From NCBI GenBank assembly GCA_030704615.1, contig CM060734.1, positions 42,922,042 to 42,982,041 of the forward strand: DNA of 60,000 nt, written 5' to 3'. Numbering within the stretch: the stretch's first letter is position 1; every line of letters begins with the position of its first letter. This document shows positions 35,455-46,839 of the stretch, piece by piece. The translations under genes were made by a program, and so were the position numbers. The DNA comes from Takakia lepidozioides (Eukaryota > Streptophyta > Takakiopsida > Takakiales > Takakiaceae). Under the pieces are notes generated by a model, which ran no database searches, was not told the DNA's origin, and saw only the letters and a list, made by a program, of their open reading frames with translations.

Positions 35455-36041
35455 TTAATGTGGCAATAACCAAAATTCTCTTCTACAGTATCTCTCGTAT
35501 ATGCCTGGGTTTCTTTCAAGCTTCAATGCACCCTTGGCTATACTAGAAGTCTCCGTTACCATATAACCATATGGCAAACAAGTCTGGAAGCTGTTCTTGG
35601 TGTGAGTTTGATCCACAAAACATCCTTTGGAATCCAATTCTTTACCAGTACAAGCTCCTCATGCATATGAGTATAAACATTCACCTTCCTTTCCTCCCAG
35701 CCTTCAAACTCTACTCGCTTAATGGATAGCAATGCTATCACATAAACCAGTGTTGGTAACCAACGAGCTCTTCCTCTACAGGCCACCTGATAAATCTTTA
35801 TCACTCCTTTCTCCAAACCGCACTTAGGGTCAGCATCATGCACTCTCTTAAGAATGTTTTCTTTACAACCGTCTGGCAATTCCAAGAACCTCTGAAAGAA
35901 TTGCTTGGACAATCTTTCCTTCTCGGTTTCACAGGGAATTTGATTCACATCAAATTCTTTAATTCTCCAACCACCATGATCCCACCAGATGCCTGTCACA
36001 TCTGGTTGTTCATGACCTAGTTCCCCCGTATGGTCGCCAAA
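35455..36041 (-). pseudogene. Leader ORF between 5' LTR and gag
   Basis: An open frame runs out of the LTR end through the leader (36149-35556) and continues after one slip to 35455. It encodes W-W-D-H-G-G-W-R-I-K-E-F-D and F-F-Q-R-F-L-E-L-P, which look like real protein rather than noise. G1's matching leader is outside the window, so conservation cannot be tested here. It could be a separate small ORF or an N-terminal extension of Gag. I recognise no family. Confidence 0.4.
36024..36041 (-). other. Primer-binding site region
   Basis: Immediately after the LTR end the minus strand reads TTTGGCGACCATACGGGG. A TGGCG-type start right after the LTR is where a tRNA 3' end pairs in Ty3 elements. 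I did not identify the tRNA. Confidence 0.5.
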
Positions 36042-36890
36042 TGTCGAACGGCTTTTACTCACCCATCCCTTCGCTATCCGAGGTGGAAACTCCAAGATAG
36101 AAGAGTTGGATATCTCTAAGCACTCAGCCCGCTCAGAACTATCAGTCATGACCTGCAGCTAGTGAATCATGGTTGTGTTTCCCATTTGTATTCCTTCTTG
36201 CCTTCATGTTATCAATTTACCTTACCGTGAATACTGAAGCATCAGATTGCTTCAGTATCTACTAAGTTCCAGTTAAACATGCATTCATTCCACAGCTTCA
36301 CTCATGACTCTCTACACCGTGTGATTGTATCGAATAAGTATTAGATTATGACTTATCAGATATCAGGTCAATGCCATGGTGACTATAATCTGCCCTCCAG
36401 TATCACTACAACTTTGCATGTAATAAGCATCTACTATTCATCTTTCCTCCTTCTCTGTGCTCTCGTTCTTTCTGCTCTCCGCTGATCTCCTCCTCTCATG
36501 ACCAAGAAGCGCTCCCCGTGAAGTCCCCCTTCTTCCCGTTGCCGCCCTCCTTATCTGCCCGCAAGCTGTTCTAACCACCTAACTAACTAACTGTCATCCC
36601 TGAAGTAATACGTTCCCTCTGCAGATGTCGTTCCCTTTCAATGATAACTGTTCCCCATATATTGTGACAGGCTGTGTCAAGCTGTGTCCGAGCTTTGTGA
36701 AGCTGTGTCGGGCTGTGACTTTGTTTGTCAAAGCTGTGGCGGGCTGTGACTGGTTGTGTCAGGCTGTGTGACCCCCCTAAAACTTGCTGCTGCCACCCCC
36801 TAAGCTCCTGTTGATCTCAGTCTGCGCAAAAACTAAGGGTACCCTACAGAACCCATAAAAAACGTCTAAGTCCCAAGCAGCCCTCTAACA
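36042..36890 (-). repeat. 5' LTR of the minus-strand G element (849 bp)
   Basis: On the minus strand it begins TGTTAGAGGGCTGC and ends AAAGCCGTTCGACA. It aligns with the other G LTRs but is about 150 bp shorter, mainly in the minisatellite (36660-36770) and downstream spacer. It differs enough to indicate an older or different subfamily. Confidence 0.85.
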
Positions 36891-38200
36891 GTGCTCAGGG
36901 GCCAGCACTTGGTGGAAGTTCCACCACAACTACAACAGGTCCACAAAGACCAGCACCAGCAGGGGGGCCAGCACCTATCAGTGGGCAGGGGGTAGGGCCA
37001 CAGATTGCGTTACAACCAACACGGGAAAAAAACCATTATTTTCCAATATATGCAGAAAAAAGGATCCTGATGTACACATCAGCCAATTTGAGCACATGTT
37101 TATTGTGAACAATGAGAATGGCGTTGATGCCAAAATGAGACCGTTTCCTTGTTCACTTATAAAGAAAGCAAGTGAATGGTATGCAAGATTCCCTTATAAT
37201 CATTTCATAACTTGGAATGGCTTAAGTACGGCAATCCGAAATAGGTTCAGGACAAGTAAAGCTGAGGATGAAGTGTATGGAAATTTACAACAGTTAAAGC
37301 AAAAGAAGCATGAAACTGTTGAAGAGTACATGGAAAAGATGGAATTGATGATGAAAAAGTTGGATGTTGTAACAGCACCAGGATTACAGAAGACTTGGTT
37401 TGTGAGTGGACTAAGACCAGAGTTGCAAAAGGAAGTGGATATGCTATCCCATAATATGGTTGTAGGAGCATTTGAAACAGCTAACAGAATTGAGGCAATT
37501 GGGAATGCTCAGGAGAGAGAAAAAGGATGATGAGGACTCTGAGGATGAGTTAGATGAGGAAGAAGAGCAAGAGCTCAAGAGGAAGAGTAAGAAGAAAGAA
37601 AAGTTGAAGAGGGATAACTATGAGAAAAGATTAGAAGAAATCTTGAAGAAGTATGCCACAGAGGCTGCAACAACATTGGAGGAAGGGTGTTTGGTGTGCA
37701 AAATGCCAGAATGAAGGCCATACCACCACTGAATGCCACATGAAGGAGAAACACTGTACTATCTGTAAAATGGATAACCATTCTACTGAGAATTGTTATT
37801 ACAACAGAATGACAGCTGCAAGAGAACCTAGGCAAGTAAGGGTGCATCAATTGCAGCCCCAACAAGAAGAAACAGTAATCATGACCACTATGGTAGGCCT
37901 GGTGTTTTAACAATGGTATGGAAGGGAGGTAATCCAGAGGGAATTACCCAGAAATCCCAGAGGCAACTATCAGGGTAATCCAAGGGGGAATTACTAGCCA
38001 GGGAATCAGGATTATAGAAATAATCCCAGAGCAGACCAAGGGCGAGGACCCAATGGTGAATAACTGTGTTACTATTGTAATCAGGCAGGACATCACAAGG
38101 CAGCCTGTTCATTCCGGATTAGACACCAGAATGAGATGAGAGCTCCTGTGAATGAGGGCCCAGTGGTGGCAGCTCACATGGTTAGGCCATGTGTTTGTAC
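36891..38200 (+). pseudogene. Gag of G2, frameshifted
   Basis: The first bases match G1 gag from about 436. The capsid-like part is 37096-37530, then the acidic/lysine-rich stretch (37472-37714) and two knuckles near 37700-37800. The third knuckle lies near 38065-38105. Frame slips occur near 37495, 37680 and 37910. The initiation region is missing. Confidence 0.82.
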
Positions 38201-38279
38201 CAAGTAAGTACAATGATAGTAACCAGAAGCGAAGCTAAATTACTACTCCATAGATTGAGGAAGATGAGATAATGAAGAT

Positions 38280-39400
38280 GGCAATGATGTGCCTGAAGAT
38301 GATGAGGCTTGGAGAGATGAGAAGGAACTGCACATGGAAGTGGCAGATACCATAAGGGAAATGCAGAAGAGTACTGATATTCCTGTGGCAGATTCCTCTG
38401 ATTCTGATGGAGAAGAAGAAGTGAGTGAGGATGAAAGGAAGAAAGAAGATGCAGACATGCAAAGTAATGAAGGGACTTTGGCTGAAGTAATATGCCAGAC
38501 CAAAGCGGAGATTACCATTGGACAGCTATGGTTGTGGCACCTTATTGTAGACACAGGGGCTGTATCAAGCAATCAATCGAATTGCCCAGGAGAGAGGAAA
38601 CAGACCTGACCAGCAAGGTGACCAATTATAATGTGAAGCCGTAAGGCCGAGAAACAGTCATGGATTTTGATGATTCTATGCCAGTAATCCAATTGAGAAT
38701 TGGAAGCACAGAACTAACTGATGTACTGATAGATGGAGGCTCTGGAGTAAATATCATGACAGACCAATTAAGGAAGAAGCTTGGTCTAAGTAACATGAAA
38801 CCAGCCCCATTTACAGTAACAATGGCAGATCAAAGAAGGTACAGCCATTGGGATTGATAAGAGGAGTTAATATACAGATTCAAAGATGATCTTTATGATC
38901 ACAGTAACTGTGTTGAAGATGGATGAAGTCATGGAGGCTTACTCCTTATTATTGGACGTCCGTGGCTGAAACAGGCCAGGGTATTCCATGACTGGAATTC
39001 TCAGTTACTAACTGTGCATAATGGGATGCATGAGATACAATTACCACTAAGAAATCTAGTAGATTACCTGCTACAAGAAGACCTCGAAGAGTCAGAGAGT
39101 ATGACTGGAAGGGAGGACTGGATGAGGAGCAGGAAGCTACCCTGTTCGTTGCACACCCAGAGTGGGAGCGCAGGTTGCAGAGATGCGGCTGGAAGGCCTA
39201 AGTTGTTTAAGAGGTATCTGCTTGGTGTAGTGTCAACAACACCAATTGAAGAGGAAACCAACAGTTACCCATCACATTTCTATGAAAGAAAGAGAAGTAG
39301 AAATGGAAATCCTAGAGGAACCAGCCACTGTGAGTTTATAGGATGAAGTGGTGACTGGTTGGACAATCACAGCTGATGAGCAAGTAGGGGAAGTGAATGT
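38280..39400 (+). pseudogene. Protease region of G2
   Basis: An acidic linker (38289-38609) precedes the protease segment at 38660-38857. It has intact V-L-I-D-G-G-S-G-V-N-I-M-T, which confirms the D-G-G active site. The C-terminal L-L-D-V-R-G is shifted by one missing base near 38955. A TAA at 38642 (GAA or GGA in relatives) and several indels break it. Confidence 0.8.
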
Positions 39401-39409
39401 GGGAACTGA

Positions 39410-41366
39410 AGAGGAACCGAGGATGGTGAAGGTAGGAGCTGATTTGGAGCCAGAATTCTTTGAAGAAGCTAAGAGTTTGTTTATCAATACAGAGATGTAT
39501 TTGCTTTGGAGCTATGAGGATCTAAAAGGGATACCACCTGAAATCTGTTTGCATAAGTTGAACTGGAACCAGGGTCAGTACCAATCAAGTATGCAAGGTA
39601 CAGAATGAATCCCAACTATGCACAGAAGGTTGGAGAAGAGATCAAGAAGTTGGCTGAGGGTAAGTTCATATACCCAATAGAGTATACAACTTGGTTGTCA
39701 CCCATTGTGATAGTTCCCAAGAAGAATGGTAAACTGAGAGTTTGTGTGAACTATAAGACGTTGAATGCTTGCACGAAGAAAGATCCATTTCCCTTGTCAT
39801 TCACAGAAGCAGTATTGGACACTGTGGCAGGCCATGAGATGTACTCATTCATGGATGGCTTCAGTGGGTTATAATCAAGTGCAATTGGGCAGAAAAGACC
39901 AGGGAAAGGCAGCTTTCATCATAGACTAGGGTCTTATGCATACAAAGTCATGCCCTTTGGACTTTGTAATGCACCAGCAACCTTTCAGAGAGTGATAAGT
40001 GAATCTTTTCAAGAATATCTGGATGATTTCATGCAGGTGTTCTTGGATGATTTCAGTGTGTACAGCTCTAAGAATGAGCACTTGCATAAATTGGAGTTAT
40101 GTCTGGCCAGATGCAGGATGAGAGGTCTGGGCATGAATCCAGAGAAGTGTAATTTATGTGTGAACTCAGGGGTGCTTCTGGGACACATTGTGTGTAAGAG
40201 GGGACTTCTTGTGGATCCCAGGAAGACAGAGGCCATTAAAGCCTCTCCACCACTAGTAAATGTTAAGAGTCTAAGGAGATTCCTTGGGCAAACCGTTATT
40301 ACATAAGATTGTCAAAAGTATGCACAAATAGCAGCACCATTGAGCAAGCTTCTGAAGAAAGATGCAGTGTTTGCATGGACAGCTGAATGTCAACAAGCTT
40401 TTGATGAACTTACATTGTCAATAACAACTACACCTGTGCTGATTAACCCTCACTGGCATGTAGTATTTCATGTTCACTGTGATGTCTCAGGAGAAAGTTA
40501 GGAGCGGTGTTTAGCCCAGAATGTTACAGGAAATATAGATTCACTTGTGTACTATGCTAGCAGGTTGATGAACAGTGCTGAAAGGAACTATAGCACAACT
40601 GAGAGAGAAGCACTGGCAATGATTTATGCAGTCAAGAAATTCAGACATTACCTATTGGGAGAAAGTTTATGTTTTATGTGGATCACAGGCTCTGATATAT
40701 CTGGTGAACAACCTTTGATAAGTGGAAGGATAGCGGGTGGTTAATAATCTTGCACGAGTTTGAGTTCGAGGTTGTTTACAAGCCTGGTCGTTTGCATCTT
40801 GTGGCAGATCATTTGTCACGACAAACAACAGGAGAAGCCGCCACAGGAGTAGACGATCAGTTACCTGATGCGAGTTTATTTTGTTATGGAGGTGCAAGGA
40901 AGTGGCAGATGATGGTTAGATTGGCAGTGGCCAATCAGATACTACTTACTCATGGTCAGTGCCCACCTAGTTATGGTAAGGAGCAGAGGAAGAGAATCGT
41001 CAAGAAATTCAGGCATTACCTGTTGGGCAAGAAGTTTATGTTCTATGTGGATCACCAGGCTCTGATATATACCTGGTAAACAAACCTTGATAAGCGGAAG
41101 ATAGCAAGAGGTTGATAATCTTGCACGAGTTGAGTTCGAGGTTGTTTACGCCTGGAGACTGCATCTTGTGGCGGATCACTTGTCATGTTATCAACAGGAG
41201 AACCGCCACACAGGATTAGATGATCAATTACCAGATGCGATCTATTTGCAGTGGAGGTGCAGGGAAGTGCAGATGACTGGTTAGATTGGCAGTGGCCAAT
41301 CAGATACTACCTGCTCATGGTCAGTGCCCACCTAGTTATGGTAAAGGAGCGAGGAAGGAGAATCGC
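39410..41366 (+). pseudogene. RT and RNase H of G2 with internal duplication
   Basis: RT motifs are at 39605-39874 and 39950-40306, including M-P-F-G-L-C-N-A-P-A-T-F-Q-R and V-F-L-D-D-F-S. RNase [14 protein letters not shown] lies near 40600-40640. The end of RNase H and the linker to integrase are present twice in tandem: 40631-40998 and 40999-41366. Many single-base indels are present. Confidence 0.85.
40631..41366 (+). repeat. Tandem duplication (about 368 bp) within G2 pol
   Basis: GTCAAGAAATTCAGRCATTACC begins each unit, at 40631 and 40999, and each unit ends with a GAGGAAGRAGAATCG-like sequence. The two units differ by many substitutions and indels, so the second may have come from another family copy rather than simple slippage. 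Confidence 0.85.
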
Positions 41367-42560
41367 TATCAAAGCTTTACCTTATACTATAGTAGGAAGC
41401 AGAATGTATAAGCTAGGACCTGATGGAGTACTAAAACGATGCTTGTCCCACCTGAAGTAATAAGTTTTGGGAGAAGTTCATAAAGGATGCTGGATGTCAT
41501 TTTGGAGAAGAACTACCAGTAGAGAAGATACTACTCGTAGGTTACTGGTGGCCTACTTTGTTCAAAGTGATGTAACACTAGTATGTCAGAGTTGTGATGA
41601 ATGTCAGAGGCTAGGACCTTGCAGAGATCTGGAAGGATGGCCTTGCATCCTACAATGCCTACGGAACCATTTCAGAAATGGGGAGTAGACTTTGTTGGAC
41701 CAATAACCCATTAACCCACCAGCCAAGAATACACGGAACAGGTACATAATAACAAGTACAAATAATTACAGCCACTGTTATAGTATGACGTGGTGGAAGC
41801 TAAAGCTTTGAGGGACAACACAGCCAAGTCCACAGCAAAAGGTTCCTGTATGAAACATACTTAAACGATTGGCTGTCCCTTGGAATTTATCAGTGATCAG
41901 GGAAGTCACTTCATTAATGAGCCCATTGAACTATTGACTAAAGTTCATGATTGTGGCATAGGAAAAGTACACGTATTACCCATAGGGTAATGGGCAGGCA
42001 GAGCTACCAACAAAATACTATGTACTATCTTGGCTAAGATAGTCAATGCAAACAGAACGGATCGGGATACAAAGCTGCTGACAACTTTGTGGTCATACAG
42101 GACTTCATATAAAGTCACCACTAAATATATATCATTCCCATTAGTTTATGGTATGGAAGCTTTACTTCCAGTGGAATTCCTGTTACCTACCATGAGAACG
42201 GAATGGGGAAAGAGAATGGTAATTGCAAGATTCAATTAAGGTCAGAAACATGAATATACCATGTGGAAAAGTACGTGCTGATGCAGCTAATAACATGACC
42301 AGAAATTCAGATGAAGAGAAATGAACAGTTTGATGAAGGCAAGTTAAAGACTTTAAGACGGGAGATTTGGGTTCTCTGGTTGCAGAAGAAGAAGGGAAGA
42401 TTAAAGCTTCTAAGCTTAAAATCACCATGGAAAGGACCTTATGTCATACAGAAGATGTAGATAACAACACCGTCATGTTACAAACATTAACACAGAGATG
42501 TTGGGAGAGTCAATGCCAATAAGTTTGAAGGGGTACAGTGGTATCCATGACAAACCATTA
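41367..42560 (+). pseudogene. Integrase of G2, heavily frameshifted
   Basis: The zinc domain end C-Q-S-C-D-E-C-Q-R lies near 41585-41615. Core pieces follow: D-F-V-G-P near 41690, S-D-Q-G near 41890 and E-A-T-N-K-like near 42000. GPY/F sequence is near 42430. More than ten indels relative to G1 make it non-functional. Confidence 0.8.
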
Positions 42561-42664
42561 CAGCATTATTTTGCATGTTGACACACAGAAGCAGTCACGT
42601 GCTGCCGCCAGTGATACCACGAATATGGAGCACTTGTCTCTAGGCCGAGCGTATGTGACCAGGG

Positions 42665-42975
42665 CGGGCAGTACAAGCGCGGCACAGCCTATCACAGCCC
42701 ATCACAGTGTGGCACAGCCTATCACAGCCCATCACGGTGTCACACAGTCTATCACAGCCCATCATGGCGCGACACAGCCTATCACAGCCCATCACGCGCG
42801 GCACAGCCTATCACACCACAACAGCCCAGCACGGTGTCACACAGCCTATCCACAACCTACCAACACACCTACCACAAATCGTGTCACAACCTATCACGCT
42901 TACCACAGTGCAACACAGCCTATCACAGTGTACCACAGTATGACATAGTCTGTTACAGCTCAACACAGCTACTGG
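42665..42975 (+). repeat. CACAGCC minisatellite of G2
   Basis: Tandem TATCACAGCCCATCACG-like units occupy the same place as 5850-6125 in G1. Unit number and variants differ between copies, as expected for a hypervariable repeat. Confidence 0.85.
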
Positions 42976-43456
42976 GGTTACACAGTCCATAGGATTCCGT
43001 GACAGGTGGACGGGGTTAACATCCGGACAGAGGCCGGCGGAAAAGTGGACGGAGGCATGTTTAGAAATGGACACGTGGACACCAGGGCGAGACACACAGG
43101 CAGACTTGGATTGCAAAGGCGAGTGTCATCAAGGAAGAAGACAAAATTGGCCGTCAGAGTACCTACCCGGCACATTAACTTATTATGGGCCCATTAATGC
43201 ATACAGGGAAAGGGTAACGGAACCCTTTAAAATACCGAAAAAGCGAATCCATGTCACATGTGCTATCCTAGTGGACAGTCTAGAGTGGAAAATCCATGGA
43301 GGAAATTAAATCTAAAATCCAGTCACAAAGTTACAGCCAATCATAAAGCCAGAAGCAGGATCCGAAATTGGAGGGATTTTAAGCGCAAGAGTCGGCGTCG
43401 TTCCAAGTAACGGGCGTCTCGACGGGACAGACCATCAATGCTATAGCTTTGAAGCT

Positions 43457-45438
43457 ATGGAGGAACTAACAGACTATACGCTCGCGATACTACTTACGCA
43501 GTGGCACGGGAATAGAAGAATAGAGAATACCTTTTCTCTTAATCGATGCTTGCAAGCCCCGCAGGCTACAAAAAATCCCATAGCATTTGTGGCAACCATA
43601 CGTTTATGCTTTGTGCCCTGCAGGCATTTCTTCAATTGTTACAGCCAAAACTTTCTGTGGTCTAGAATGAAGAGAGTGAGAGGAATGGAAGAATCAGGGG
43701 TGAAGAGCACCACAATCCTGCAGAAACAAACGATTGCTTGCTACTCCAACAGGCGGTACAGTTACTGAAGGAGCTGCGATTAGAAGGATTGCAAAGCAAA
43801 GATTGGACATTGCACCATAGCAGTACATGTTACAATTCATTGCAGAACTTTGAGCCTAGGACAAGAGCAACAACGGTGAAGGGAGTTGAATTAGAAGTTA
43901 CTCCCTATACCTACAGCAATTGTTTTTAATTGCATCAGGTCAGGTGCATGTGGAGGAGCACAGGGCAAGACTGCAAATAGGGACTTATTCCAAGAAGGGA
44001 GTTTCTTTAAAACTCAGGGTTATGCTTGTACCAAGACCGTGTACCCAGGCCGTGTACCCAGGGCTAAGGGAGGTAGACCAGGTATTGAACGTTCTGTTTG
44101 CCATGAAACAGAACCAACAGTATTTGAGCAGATCCTTCGTAGAGGAAATACTCAAAGCCCTGAGAGGAGAAGAGGTAGCATGGGCGGACATAATGTACAA
44201 CGCACTGGTAGAGGAGATGAAGAGATTACAAGGCACTGCCGCAAAGTCTCCTATCATAGTGTCTGGGCCAATCATTGCACAAATTATTCTAGACTCGTGC
44301 ATACTTGATGCGAGAGAAAGGAAGGAGATGGGAGTGTTTGAGACAGCAACCACTGCCATAGAAGAGCAAGGTTCTTCACAGGGTGAAGGGGGATTGGCAG
44401 AGCATCAACAGCCTAAGAGGCAAATGAAAGCAATCACATTAGAAGCAGAACCATTGGCTACGAGACAGCTAGAGGAAGAAGTTATTCATACTCTTGTGCA
44501 AGAGGGGGCACAGCAGCACAGAGAGATGTGGGTACAAACAACGCAACCTGTGGAGAGAGAACAGGAGGTTACTTCAGTATCACAGCCATCACAGCCAGAT
44601 GATCGGCTTGTCACAGAGTTACCACAAGTTGTCCATGCAGTTCCACCACAAATAATTGATTTGGAGAAAGAAGGGTTAGATATCCCCACTACAGAACAGG
44701 TGGTGGCAGAAATTGAGAAGGGGGACCTTCTCAATGAAAATTCTGGTTTGGTTAGGGAAACAGTGATTCCGGAGGTGTAGCGGTTGTCCAGGGGAAACCC
44801 TGCTGTTGTTGTAATACCCACACCTCTGACGGAGGTACCACAGGTAGAATGTCAAGACACTGCAGCACCTGTAGCGGATGAGGTGGTTCAGGAAGAAAAT
44901 CTGGTGCGGCAATGGCCTGAATGGTTCGTGAGGCATCACACTGTTGAGGATCAGGGAGAACAACAGCAAACTCACCATGATGACCCTCAACAGGCCATGC
45001 TTATGAGTTCCATAACCAGGACACTTAATTTGTTGGGCACTTATGTCAAATCCTATGTTCCAACTACCCAATTGGCAGCTTTGAGGGAGGAACTCAGGAA
45101 AGAGTTTGAAGCTCGACTTGTCACTGAGTGTGCAAACAAGGTCAGAGGATACAACAGCTGCTTTGCAGTTGGCCAAGGAACATTTGATTGAAGCAGGCCT
45201 CGCGCAGGACCAGTTGCACGAAGCACATAAGCAACAGCTATACTAAATGCAGGTGAAGCATGAGAACAAGTTGCAAGAAGTGAATGCACTACATACTGAG
45301 TTGCACACAGTGCATGACAGGATGACCATACAATGTGCTACACTCACAACTACACTTGAGCAAACTACATTAGAAGTTAACAGCCAAGCGGAAAGATGTA
45401 TAAAGGCACAGGCAGATAATGTCGAGCATACAAAACTC
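43457..45438 (+). pseudogene. ORF2 of G2
   Basis: It starts M-E-E-L-T-D-Y-T-L as in G1. The longest open piece, 43920-44780, covers the globular middle and the acidic/Gln-rich linker uninterrupted, across the point where G1 has a TAG. TAG at 44778-44780 and TAA at 45244-45246 stand where G1 has CAA, CAA. The coiled-coil part continues to about 45435 (V-N-S-Q-A-E-R) and then joins protease sequence. A partial duplication of GTGTACCCAGG occurs near 44039-44062. Confidence 0.72.
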
Positions 45439-46412
45439 ATCTGTGGCACCTTATTGTAGACATAGGCTATATCAAGCAATCAATCAAATTGCCCATGTGA
45501 CAGGAAACACAGACCTGAACAGCAAGGTGACCAGTTATAATGTGAAGCCGGAAAGGCGAGAAACAGTCATGGACTTTGATGATTCTATGCCAGTAATCCA
45601 GTTGAGAATTGGAAGCACAGAACTAACTGATGTATTGATAGATGGAGGATTTGAAATGAATATCATGACAGACCAATTAAGGCAAAAGCTTGGTCTAAGT
45701 AACATGAAACCAGCCCATTTACAGTAACAATGGCAGATCAAAAAAGTGTACAGCCATTGGGATTGATAAGAGGAGTTAAGATACAGATTCAAAAGATGAT
45801 ATTTATGATCACAGTAACTTTGTTGAAAATGGATGAAGTCATGGAAGCTTACTCCTTATTGTTGGGACGTCCGTGGCTGAAACAGGCCAGGGTATTCCAT
45901 GACTGGATTCCCAGTTACTAACTGTGCATGATGGGATGCACAAGATACAAATTACCACAAAGAAATCTAGTAGATTACCTGCTACAAGAAGACCTCGAGG
46001 GGTCAGGGAGAATGACTGGAGGGGAAGACTTGATGAGGAGCAGGAAGCTACCCTGTTCGCTGCACACCCAGAGTGGGAGCAGGTTGCAGAGATGCAACTG
46101 GAAGGCCTAAGTTGTTTAAAAGGTATCTGCTGTGGTGTAGTGACAGCAACACCAATTGAGGGTGAAACAAGCAGTTACCCACCACCTTTCTATGAAGAAA
46201 GAGAGGGAAAAATGGAAATCCTAAAGGAACCAGCCACTGTGAGTTTACAGGATGAAGTGATGACTGGTTTGACAATCACAGCTGATGAGCAGGGTGAGAG
46301 AGTGAATGTGAGAACTGAAGAGGAACCGATGATGTTGAAGGTAGGGGCTGATTTGGAGCCAGAATTCTTTGAGAAAGCTAAGAGTTTGTTCATCAAATAC
46401 AGAGATGTATTT
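45439..46412 (+). pseudogene. Protease and linker of a third plus-strand G copy
   Basis: At the junction CTGTGGCACCTTATTGTAG the sequence switches from ORF2 to the region equivalent to G1 2089. Protease has D-G-G near 45640, here followed by F-E-M instead of S-G-V, and L-L-L-G-R-P-W-L near 45865. The acidic linker stays open to 46412 (E-P-E-F-F-E-K-A-K-S-L-F-I-K-Y-R-D-V-F). The reading frame then enters MULE-C; the rest of the gene resumes at 52945. Confidence 0.82.
46404..46412. other. Left target-site duplication of MULE-C
   Basis: GATGTATTT lies immediately left of the MULE-C terminus and is repeated exactly at 52945-52953. Removing the transposon and one copy restores continuous RT sequence (Y-R-D-V-F / A-W-S-Y-E-D). 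Confidence 0.93.
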
Positions 46413-46480
46413 GGGGGCTGCTATTTCATGAGCGGCATGAGCATGAGCGGAAAAAAAAAAAGCATGAGCAGACCATTGTG
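46413..46480. repeat. Left TIR of MULE-C with CATGAGC repeats
   Basis: The end reads GGGGGCTGCTATTTCATG, followed by GCATGAGC copies and an A run. Confidence 0.9.
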
Positions 46481-46633
46481 AGTCCACGGAAATAGGGTTA
46501 GGAGGCACGGAAATAGGGTCATGTGAAGTTGGAATGTGGCACCAGTGGACTTGAAATGCAACATTTTATTGCAAATTTTGTGGCAAGCCACGTCTATACA
46601 AGTGTGTTCTAACTGTCATAGGCGGAATGGGCA

Positions 46634-46771
46634 CTACTCTCCTACACCCTCCGAGGAACTTGCCCCATCATCCCCCTCATCCCCCTCATCCCCCTCATCC
46701 TCCGAGCTTTGTGATGCATCATTTTTACTATGCCTCTCAAAAATCCCGTCCTCTTGGGGGACTGTCCACCT
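46634..46771 (-). pseudogene. C-terminal remnant of the second gene in MULE-C
   Basis: The frame R-W-T-V-P-Q-E-D-G-I-F-E-R followed by an acidic/Ser tail matches R-W-T-V-P-A-G-E-D-G-I-F-E-G near the C-terminus of the MULE-D second gene (near 56340). Position and strand agree: minus strand, with its stop facing the left TIR. Upstream of this remnant the sequence turns directly into the palindrome array. The acidic tail contains direct GAGGATGAGGGGGAT-like repeats. Confidence 0.75.
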
Positions 46772-46839
46772 CACCTCCTGGGAATCTTCTGCATCTTCTC
46801 CCCCATCTTCTCCCCCAAATTTTGCGCGCCGACCTACCT

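Larger units (their letters stand above)
33263..36890 (-). mobile_element. 5' part of a minus-strand G-family element
   Basis: From right to left it holds the 5' LTR (36042-36890), a primer-binding region, a leader with a long ORF, and gag. It stops at 33263 where it meets MULE-B. The LTR's outer end directly abuts gag sequence of G2 at 36891, so this element inserted into the G2 gag gene. Pol and the 3' LTR are missing. Confidence 0.85.
36891..45438 (+). mobile_element. Ty3/gypsy element G2, internal region
   Basis: Gag, protease, RT, RNase H, integrase, minisatellite and ORF2 follow in the same order as in G1. Both ends are lost: the left end at the minus-strand LTR, the right end inside ORF2 at about 45438, where sequence jumps back to the protease region of a third copy. 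It has more indels than G1. Confidence 0.88.
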
